The notes beneath the pieces were generated by a model that saw nothing but the letters and a program-made list of their open reading frames with translations, ran no database searches and was not told the origin of the DNA. The position numbers and the translations under genes are program-made. From contig NC_092583.1 in the NCBI RefSeq assembly GCF_037975245.1, positions 8,703,764 to 8,767,763 on the forward strand: DNA of 64,000 bases. The letters are read 5' to 3'. How positions within the stretch are numbered: position 1 is the first letter of the stretch; each line of letters opens with the position of its first letter. Positions 56,275 through 64,000 of this stretch are shown here, one piece after another. The DNA is from Apostichopus japonicus. Lineage: Eukaryota; Echinodermata; Holothuroidea; Aspidochirotida; Stichopodidae.

Positions 56275-57576
56275 GTAAGCCACACACTACATGTATTGTG
56301 TATACATGTACTCTGGTAGTACAATAGGCCTATGGGTCATTCCGTGTCAAATCACGGATGGCTGTCGCTGCACCCTCTCCAAAAATTCCCAAATTTTTTG
56401 TATGGTTGGACCACCACGAAATAAGCATATTCTGAAAATTGCAGTTGCATTGTTTTACAATTGGCCGATTTATGACACTTAAAAATTCCGCAATTTGTCA
56501 CCACCATGGCATTTGGCATTTTCTTGACTTTTGAGGTCTCATTTCTCAGCAATTAAACATTCTACTACCTTTCTATTACAGATGCCCATAGAGTCTATCC
56601 CATAGAACAGGAAAATAAAAAAATTGGCTATAAAAATATGGTCTTGTGGAGTTAGGTCAACTTAAAAGTGTCAAAATATTCGATTTTTGTATTTTTCACT
56701 AAAAATGTGCTATTTTTAGTGATGAATTGCTCTTAAACCATTGCTTCAGGGTACTTGATTCTTTCAGAAGTTATTATGTCTAGTACAAACATTACAAAAT
56801 AATGATAAAATGCTTTCCTATAAAATGTTTGCAAGTTGTGCAACTCTAAAGTTGCTATTTCATGCTGCGATTCAGCATGAGGTAGTGGTTTTGATGCCAA
56901 TTTTTTACCAAAGTAACCATGTTAGAGCTGTCAGGGTTCTATACTTTAATTATAAGTATAAAGTTCTTACACCTAAACAAATGTCAGGGTTCTAGCTGTT
57001 CTCAATATTAATTTATGAAGTTGTTAAGTTGCTCCGATGTACAAAAGAGGTGGTCTTTGACGGCAAATAACTCAAATCGCGTCATGTTGAAAAAATCTGA
57101 TAATTTTTTCTGGAAGAGATATAGTACCACCCTGTTTGTACAAAAAATTTATACGTTTTTTTGTAAAAATCCCAAACTTTGAGGATTTTTCATTTCAAAA
57201 TAAGGCAAAACACCCTCCTGAAATTTTTGGCTGGAATGGCTCTGGGAAGACTTCACAGAAGATGTGGTATGTTTTGAAGACTGCCTTTTTATGGGAATGT
57301 TTTTTTTTTCTCTACAGGGTTTCCTTGACCCATCAAGATCTGAGGACCTCACCGAAGATTCGATATGACTTGCAGATACATATATTAATTTACCTTTCTA
57401 CAGGGTTAGCTCAAATCAAGAAGACGTAGTGAATATTTATCGAATAATTGTCTTATGTTTTATTTCTAGAATTACACAGTGAATCAACAAGATGCTGTTA
57501 TTTCTTTCAGCAGCAATTATTTATATACATCAAAACTTATTTCGACACTTTTTTTTTTCTTTTTTCCCACTTACAG

Positions 57577-58836
57577 CCTTTCATCAATGAAAACGTCAAC
57601 TTTGCGTTTGAGACACAAGGTCTTTCACATACAGTGAAAGGGGCAAATTCAGAGCTAGATTTTTTGAGACTGTTTCTCACTGAACCAGTCTTGAAAAATT
57701 TAGTTGACCAGATTAATCTTTATGCCTCCCAAGAGGGGGTCAAGACAGTTGACGGTGGTGGGAAGTATATTCCTGTCACCAGAGAATCTCTCATGGCATA
57801 CATTGGGTTGACTATTGCCATGGGTCTCACAAACAAGAGCAAAATTGATGCATACTGGTCTACTAATCAGATACTAGAAACTCCATGGTTTCTTAAAGTA
57901 ATGCCTCGTTCTCTCTATCAACAGCATCAACGTTATTTGCATGTTTCAGATAACACGATGGGAGAAAAGACTGCTGATGGAAGGTTCTGTGATAAGTTGT
58001 ACAAGGTCCGTCCCTTACTTGATTCCTTGGTCCAGTCGTTTCAGAAGCACTACAGTCCAGGTAGGGAGTTGAGTATCGATGAGATGATGATTGGTACCAA
58101 GTGTCGTCTCAGCTTTCTTCAGTACATGAAGGACAAACCAACGAAGTGGGGGCTGAAGGTGTGGACTTTGTGTGATGCCAAGGTTCACTACTGTTTGAAT
58201 TTTGATCTATACACAGGCGGCATAGGGGAAAAAGGTTTGCCCTTCCGTGTTGTGAATGAGTTGATGGGTCCGTACTTAGGGAGAGGTCATCGACTATACA
58301 CCGATAACTTTTATACGTCCCCTGAGCTATTGGCGCACCTACTCAGTCACAACACATTGGCTGTGGGGACGGTTCGAGAGAATCAAAAACACATGCCAGT
58401 GCGAGGGAAGTCTTCACAGACTAAGGTCGAGGTAGGTCACTCCGTTTTCCTCAAGAGCCATAAGATGACGGCCTGTAGATGGATGGACAAACGTGATGTG
58501 TTTTGTCTGTCGACAGTGCATGGTAATTCTCTCACCGAGATCACCCGCATAAAGAAAGGTAGTGCAGGTGAACCAGAAGTAGTTCAGAGGCCCACCATAG
58601 TTTCTGACTACAATGCGCACATGGGCGGAGTTGATGTCTTCGATCAACTGCTGTCTTACCATCCAATTGTTCGAAGATATAAACGTTGGTGGCTCAAGCC
58701 CTTCTGGCGAGCAATTGACATGGCAATTTTGAATGCATTTGCATTGTGGAAATTGAAACACACAGAGCTGAGCTCACAAAATCTACACCAAATGTTTCGA
58801 TTAGCACTCGCAGAGCAGCTGTTCCACACCTGGTGA
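57577..58836 (+). CDS. piggyBac transposase catalytic core (DDE_Tnp_1_7 type)
   Basis: The frame is open for 419 codons after the acceptor. It opens in the dimerisation/DNA-binding region (PFINENVNFAFETQGLS) and continues with RESLMAYIGLTIAMGL. The RNase H-like catalytic domain carries the three aspartates at 58078 (LSIDEMMIG), 58303 (YTDNFYTSPEL) and 58633 (MGGVDVFDQLL). Spacings are 75 and 110 residues, close to the T. ni enzyme. KWGLKVWTLCD and RRYKRWWLKPFWRAIDMAI are also family-typical. The frame continues upstream to 57448, but that part is intron. It cuts and pastes DNA at TTAA sites when complete. Confidence 0.88.
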   Translation, partial: PFINENVNFAFETQGLSHTVKGANSELDFLRLFLTEPVLKNLVDQINLYASQEGVKTVDGGGKYIPVTRESLMAYIGLTIAMGLTNKSKIDAYWSTNQILETPWFLKVMPRSLYQQHQRYLHVSDNTMGEKTADGRFCDKLYKVRPLLDSLVQSFQKHYSPGRELSIDEMMIGTKCRLSFLQYMKDKPTKWGLKVWTLCDAKVHYCLNFDLYTGGIGEKGLPFRVVNELMGPYLGRGHRLYTDNFYTSPELLAHLLSHNTLAVGTVRENQKHMPVRGKSSQTKVEVGHSVFLKSHKMTACRWMDKRDVFCLSTVHGNSLTEITRIKKGSAGEPEVVQRPTIVSDYNAHMGGVDVFDQLLSYHPIVRRYKRWWLKPFWRAIDMAILNAFALWKLKHTELSSQNLHQMFRLALAEQLFHTW

Positions 58837-59031
58837 GAGATGTCCCCCAAAAACAATTCGCTGTTCATCGATTGTCAGCGCCCCACAAATTTTGAAACCC
58901 GCAGACAGTGTAGTGTTTGTAAGGACCCCCATAAAAAAATCAAAACAGGCTGTCTTACATGTGGAGAAGACATAAGACTTCATTTGACTGAGCCAGAGTG
59001 CTTTTATAGGCACCATCATCAATATGATTAG
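58837..59031 (+). pseudogene. piggyBac cysteine-rich C-terminal domain, separated by an in-frame TGA
   Basis: It is in the same frame as the catalytic core, directly after TGA 58834-58836. It reads RRQCSVCKDPHKKIKTGCLT followed by CGEDIRLHLTEPECFYRHHH, with paired CxxC motifs and a closing H-C-H pattern, as in the zinc-binding tail that recognises piggyBac ends. The bases CTG|GTGAGA at the stop could also act as a splice donor, but no downstream exon was found. A CGA to TGA change is the simplest explanation. Confidence 0.7.
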
Positions 59032-61235
59032 AATGTACGCTTTCCTCCTAGTAATGTCTCCACAAGACCGTTAGAATCATGTTTCAAATTTTTACAACTC
59101 AGAATTGCTATGCCAACCGCTTATCAAATTATGTCAAATTTCCAAAGTTACCAAAAGAAAATTCTAATTCAAAATTAGTTTTTCACCTCGAAGCGATGAG
59201 AGAATTATGGTGTTGCTGTTTATTTTCACTCACATTTCTTTGTTTGTTTGTCTATAGGTTCTTATGCTGGTAATACAGAACCTGTGTAATAGTTTGAAAT
59301 TTGAACATTAACCTTCACTCTCTTCTTCTGCAGGAAATGCTTCTAACAAAAAGGGGCTTAGATGCATGATCTGTCGGTTTGTTGCGATATTCTTCTCCCT
59401 GCATGGGTTGTTGATTACTTGGCGGTATCATGGTTTTTTCTTGTTCTGATTAGTAGATCAGTGTTCACACCTGTACATGGTGTCGACCTCGAGTGTTCAA
59501 AAACATGACAGATTCTCTCCTCAATTTTTTTTCTTTTCATTTTTTTCTTGGGAGGCAAAGTTTAGTTTGTTGCTTCTTGCAGTTTGTGAAATTCCTTGGG
59601 GCCATCTTCTGTGATGTCTGGATGATCAAATTGCCTCAATTTTTTGTATACAATTTATTTCATATTATTCTTATATTCATATTATTCTTATTTCATATTA
59701 TTCATAGTACTTTTTTATGGGAGTGGTGAGGGAACAGGGATGGGGGACATGGCTGTAAATAGGGTTGAATATTATTGGAAATTTCACAGCTATATATTGT
59801 TTTTATTTGTATTGCAGAGCTGGTATAAAGGGGGGGGGGAGGTGTTGGCAACCTGTTAGTAGATATGATTGAGGGTAGAAGAATGAACTGGTTATATAAG
59901 TTGGAATAAAAAATTTCAAAAGTCAAAGCAATTTGCTTCTCTTTTTTTGTGTATTGTTTGTACAAGTTTTTTATTATGCGCATACTAATTAGCCTTTATG
60001 AAGTGAGAAGAAGAGTGGGTGGGGGTGGGGGAGGGAGGGCATAGTACTAAAGAGGGGTAACTTTGTTTGAAAATTGTCCTTCTTTACTCTTGTAACCTTG
60101 ATTGGGATTAGTGGTTATACATCTATTTACAATAAGCATATACTTTCACATTACATAGATGTTGCTATGGGGAGAGATTCATGTGGGGGGAGGGATGGGG
60201 AATAAGTGGGAGGGGTAAGGGGGAGGGGGTATAAGGGGGGAGGGGTTAGCAACCTGGTAGTAGATATAATTGAGGGGAGGGGAATGAACTGTTTTTTTAA
60301 GTTTGAATAAGATATTTCAAAAGTTAAAGCAATGTGTTTCCCTTTTTTGTGTGTTGTTTGTACAAAATTTGTAATTATGTGCATATTAATTAGCCTTTTA
60401 TTAGACCCTTGCTCCAGTTACAGCAACAACTGAGGTGCCAAATATGATGTGGATGAACAATAGCCTCTACTTATCACTCCAGAAGAGCCCTTGACCAGCA
60501 TGGAGACCATAACTTTGATATAAACCCTAAATTTGGTAGCCTGTAAAATATTATAATTTATTCGCGAAGGAAAATTAAACAAAACGTCAAAAAATCAGTC
60601 ATATTTCTCATATTCACACATCAAATTGTATTTTACTTATAAAATAACATGTCTTGAACTCATCAAACTATCAAAAGTCCAGCAGATTTCATCAAAATAA
60701 TTTCAAATGGGCAAAAGAAAGTACAGTGTATGTATCATAACCTCATTTGCATATTTACATATCTAATTAGCTCAATTATAGAAAAAAATTTTAAAAATTT
60801 AATCCTCATTTCAATACCTATCTGTCAATACCTGGGTCCCTATTGACAAAAATGAACAGATTTTAAGTAATTACAATGTGTAAAAAATTTTCCCCAAGGA
60901 ACAATGATATGACGTGGCAACTCGGAATTAAGGAGTTGCAGAACATTCAGCTGAATGACCCCAGCACTGCCGTGAGGAGCATCATTATACAAAGTGTTGT
61001 GTGTGGGATGCGGTCGGTCCGGGGATTTCAAACGTACCTCTCAGTCCCCCACTCTCCAAAGTAATGACTGGGCTCTAGCTGATTCAGCATCTTCCTCACC
61101 CTGTCATATAAGCCGGAGGAGGGAGGGAGGTCCCGAAGTCCCCCCCCCCACTAAAATTGTTCAGTCGGGACCTATTTTGTTTGTTCAGCCATGCGGGAAT
61201 AATTAGGTTATAAACGGGGATGCAACGTATGCATG
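59032..61235. other. Repeat-rich flank downstream of piggyBac
   Basis: No gene recognised. It contains the duplicated segment at 59841/60241 and G-rich blocks at 60012-60040 and 60182-60245. An AT-rich stretch from 60400 to 60830 is probably an old non-autonomous repeat. C-run and G-run homopolymers are frequent. Confidence 0.45.
59841..60400 (+). repeat. Direct duplication, two ~155-bp copies 400 bp apart
   Basis: Copies at 59841-59995 and 60241-60400 both run GTT(G/A)GCAACCTG, TAGTAGATATGATTGAGGG, GAATGAACTG, ATTTCAAAAGT, TTTTTTGTGT, TTGTTTGTACAA and ATTAGCCTTT. Both are preceded by G runs. They differ at roughly one site in eight. Confidence 0.8.
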
Positions 61236-61581
61236 TACTCCAGCGACGTAGCCAGAAAATTTAAAGGGGGGAGCAAATTTTGCAATTGTTATGGGGGAGG
61301 GGTCAAAGGGGAGGGGTGTTCCCATCCCCTTTGAGATGTCTTTGAAAGGTCCTTAAATGCGATCTGGTGCAATGTTTTGCCAGTTTCATCATTATCATGT
61401 GATATCATATTATCAGCAGATTTTGTTTCCTGTTGAATTCTTTTACAGGTTCTTTTACATTGTATATCAGAAAGACAAACACAGTGCTCTTTTACATTTT
61501 TTTCAGTAGGATGATTCTTGTTTATTGTCCAATGTCTGGACTCTAATACATTTGACGAACTAAACTGACTGACAATATAAA

Positions 61582-62636
61582 CTTTCATACATTGGCGGAT
61601 CCAGGGCCTTTGTTTGGGAGGTGGCATTAGAGGTGGCAAAGTGGCATTAGAGTGATATGGGGGAGGTGTCTAAGGGGAGGGGGTGCCCCCCTCCCCTTTG
61701 GAAAATTTTCTATTGCTGAATGCCCTCAGATGCCATTTGGTGCGACAAAAGTGTACAATGGTGATGTTAATTTACTTCTAAAAAAAATGTTTCCCAGGTG
61801 TAATTTTCTAAAATATTTATAAAACAAAGTTGGCATCATCTTTCTCAAGAAATGTTATTTCTCATAGGTTATGAATTTCTTACAACCAGCCTGTAACTGC
61901 AAAATGGTGTTAAACTGTAAATCCTCATGCTCATACATTTATATAGCTCCCAACTCTTGAGAAGGCAAATGCTGGTTCATGCCACGAATCGCCGTCCTGG
62001 GGGAGGGGTATAAGGGGAGGGGGTGTCCCCCTCCCCTTTTGATTTTTTTTGGAATCCTGGTGATGCCTACATGTAAAATGGTGGCACTTAGAAAGGCTTT
62101 TGTCACCCAAAATTTTCTGAGAAATATGCATTTTTTTGTGTGTAACATCAATAAATTGAATAGTAGGTGATAATTCATTCTTTCCCGTGGCATGAAAATG
62201 TTGGCTGCTCGCCCCAATGAAAAGAAATATAGGCTAATTTGAGGTTCAAATGATGCTGTAAAGGAGGTTTTATACTGTATTATGCTAAATGCTAAAGAAA
62301 TGATGGTTGCTAAGTTAAAATTTGATGCAAATTTTTTTATGTATACTTGACAATTACAATGCGGATTTTTCTGACGCTTGTGCGGGTCAGCGGGTTTGGG
62401 TGTTAGAATGGGGGTCTAATTCCCGCGAATTGCGGGTCAGTTGGGCCCGGAGCTCTGCATTTAATTTTAAACCAGAAAACGAAAAGGTTTAGACTAGTCT
62501 ACCTCTGCTATTCTTCTCGATTTTTTTAATTTCCAATCATATGATTTAGCGGATGTACGGAAACACTTTTTGGCTCACCTTGGGGGGGGGGGCATGGCCC
62601 CCCTTGGCCCCCCTTGGATCCGCCAGTGCTTTCATA
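61582..62636. mobile_element. 1039-bp hAT-like element with 8-bp TSD
   Basis: The element spans 61590-62628. The left end is CATTGGCGGATCCAGGGC and the right end, in reverse complement, is CACTGGCGGATCCAAGGG. It is flanked by exact CTTTCATA duplications at 61582-61589 and 62629-62636. Inside are two diverged copies (about 61650 and 62000) of a block running GGGGGAGGGG, TAAGGGGAGGGGGTG and CCCCCTCCCCTTTTG. A third related copy precedes the element at about 61290. No transposase frame is visible. Confidence 0.75.
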
Positions 62637-64000
62637 TATGTTGTACGACAGCCAGATGTGACAGTGGCCTAAAAACAATATCGTTTATCGCAAGTATTAG
62701 AAGTATAATAATTTGAATTGCGTACCGGTATATCACGTACGATTGCTAGCTTAGCTTCATCAGGGGCGGATGCAGGATTTGTGACAGGGGAGGGGGGGGG
62801 TGGGGTCTGACTGGTCCAGCCGCGCTTGAACGTAAGACTATCTAAGCGGAGCGCCACCATCGGTTGGCGCGGAGCGTACCAGAAAATATTTGGCTACAAA
62901 CCCCCCAGATGGCCGGAAACGGCACTTCCCGAGTATTCTAAGCTGCATGTACCTAGCCTGAAAATATGGATCTCATGTCTGCAATTTCTCAATTGATGAG
63001 AAAAAAACAATCTATGAAATATGGTAATACATATCAGATGAGTTGGGATGATACAAAAATCATAATGCCTTTAGCCCCCAATCCCCCTCCCGTTCCGTCA
63101 CCACTGTTTGATGCAGGGCCGGATCCAGGATTCTGGAAGGGTGAGGGGTTTGGCCTCCAGTGATCCTAGCTAGGGTCTAAGGGAAGTGGGTTTCCCTCTA
63201 TCCATTGTAAAATTCTTGGATATTAAAGTACAACAGGGAACCCCCTTCAATTTAGCTATGCAAAGCACCTCTCTCTTTTTTTTCTCTTTTTTTTCTCTCT
63301 CTTTTTTTTCTCTTTTATTTTTCTCCTTTTTTTTGGGCCAAGAGCAGGGGGGTGGTCCGGACCCCCTGGACCCCCCTCTGGATCCGCGCCTGCTCCATAA
63401 CATGTTGTTCGTGCAACAACTTAAGACGAATCATAGAAAGGATGAGAAGGATCGTTGTCGACGTCGTTGTGCATACCGTTCGTAATACTCCATCGAGTGC
63501 GGTTAGGTAGGCCAAGGGCGGCGAAATCACTTTTAATCTTGGGGGGGGGGGGGCACCAACGTCGAAGGGCACTTTTCAGAAATTCGATTGGACTGATGCA
63601 GCCTGATATTAGCACCCTTCATAACTCTTATTGTATTATCTTATTTTCGTAAACACTTCACTCCATCAACCCCCCCCCCCCCTCAAGGAAACAATGTATA
63701 TACTAGCACTGCAATATCTAATGTACAAATTGGGAAACAAGGAACAAGTTTTCTTTCGAGATAAAATGAGGTGAAATCATTATAAAGTCCAAGTCCCTGC
63801 ACACGCGATCGATACATGCATGAAAGCAAATGAAATATGTCAAAATACGAAAGGATGGGAATAGGGTTATGTGTTTTTCAATGGTTAAACTGATATTATT
63901 ATGATCATTATTATTGTAACGACTTTCCCAATAATTATAACCAATATGGAAGGGTAATAACATGGCACATGATTGTATGTGATTGGCATGCGATGTAATA
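62637..64000. repeat. Nested repeat fragments with CGGATCCAGG-type ends
   Basis: Element-end motifs occur at 62761 (CAGGGGCGGATGCAGG), 63115 (CAGGGCCGGATCCAGG) and 63377-63391 (CTGGATCCGCGCCTG, inverted). None of these has a matching 8-bp duplication that I could find. At 62826-62940 lies an inverted relative of the interior of the 3.46-kb MITE. A T/CT-rich run lies at 63275-63335 and poly-G or poly-C runs at 62790, 63541 and 63670. No gene recognised. Confidence 0.55.

Larger units (their letters stand above)
56040..59031 (+). mobile_element. piggyBac-family transposable element, transposase gene with lesions
   Basis: The gene has exon 1 at 56040-56274, a GTAAGC...CCCACTTACAG intron, and exon 2 at 57577-59031. 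The join is phase 0 when exon 1 is read in the frame of its 3' half. Two lesions are visible. One is a one-base frame change in exon 1 near 56195-56215, with frame 0 hitting TGA at 56199. The other is an in-frame TGA at 58834-58836 before the cysteine-rich tail. Terminal inverted repeats and flanking TTAA were not located. The copy is either a recently inactivated element, a domesticated gene with altered ends, or intact with two sequence errors. Confidence 0.8.

Noticed and set aside
57448-57576. N-terminal 43 residues of the long piggyBac ORF (MSYVLFLELHS...)
   Set aside because: Hydrophobic, intron-like, ends exactly at a strong acceptor; the family-like sequence starts at 57577.
62761-63391. 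Possible element bounded by CAGGGGCGGATGC and GGATCCGCGCCTG
   Set aside because: The 8-bp flanks AGCTTCAT and CTCCATAA do not match, and another left end at 63115 lies inside; boundaries cannot be decided.

Overview
The window is intron-rich animal nuclear DNA. It holds four conserved multi-exon or small genes and a large amount of mobile and repetitive DNA. All gene models were built by hand from splice sites with matching phases. The low GC content, abundant TAGGCCTA-type motifs in introns, many long poly-C/poly-G runs, and repeats ending in AGCTCACACC-type palindromes suggest a marine invertebrate deuterostome, most likely an echinoderm. The taxon is an inference and was not tested.

Layout. 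Positions 1-4598 are gene-poor. They hold one TATA-associated candidate first exon (about 1.52-1.67 kb), a strong G-quadruplex tract (2.83-2.89 kb) and a hAT-like MITE with an exact 8-bp target duplication (3462-3847). CNPPD1 (cyclin Pas1/PHO80-domain protein) lies on the + strand in nine coding exons from 4599 to 11289. AAMP (WD40 protein, relative of the yeast ribosome-assembly chaperone Sqt1) lies on the - strand in ten coding exons from 25223 down to 16965, convergent with CNPPD1. A 58-residue single-pass membrane protein (+, 27042-27850, two exons) is head-to-head with AAMP across a likely shared promoter. ICA1/ICA1L (islet cell autoantigen, AH/BAR-domain trafficking protein) lies on the - strand in eleven coding exons from 46748 down to 32670. 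From 46.75 to 55.9 kb I see no convincing protein gene. A piggyBac-family transposase gene (+, 56040-59031) has one intron, an intact DDD triad, a frameshift in exon 1 and an in-frame TGA before its zinc-ribbon tail. From 59 to 64 kb there are nested repeats, including a 1039-bp hAT-like element with an exact 8-bp duplication.

The genes do not form a pathway. They are housekeeping and trafficking genes that probably share an old chromosomal neighbourhood: in human, AAMP and CNPPD1 lie in 2q35 and ICA1L in 2q33. The most unusual signals concern splicing. First, a ~46-bp minisatellite in ICA1 intron 9 is made of copies of the end of exon 9 and its splice donor; some units are 27-nt in-frame potential microexons. 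Second, a 204-bp hAT-like insertion lies immediately inside AAMP intron 4, and its 8-bp target duplication recreates the splice donor. Third, two further 8-bp-TSD MITEs lie in AAMP introns, one of them in the shared promoter region.
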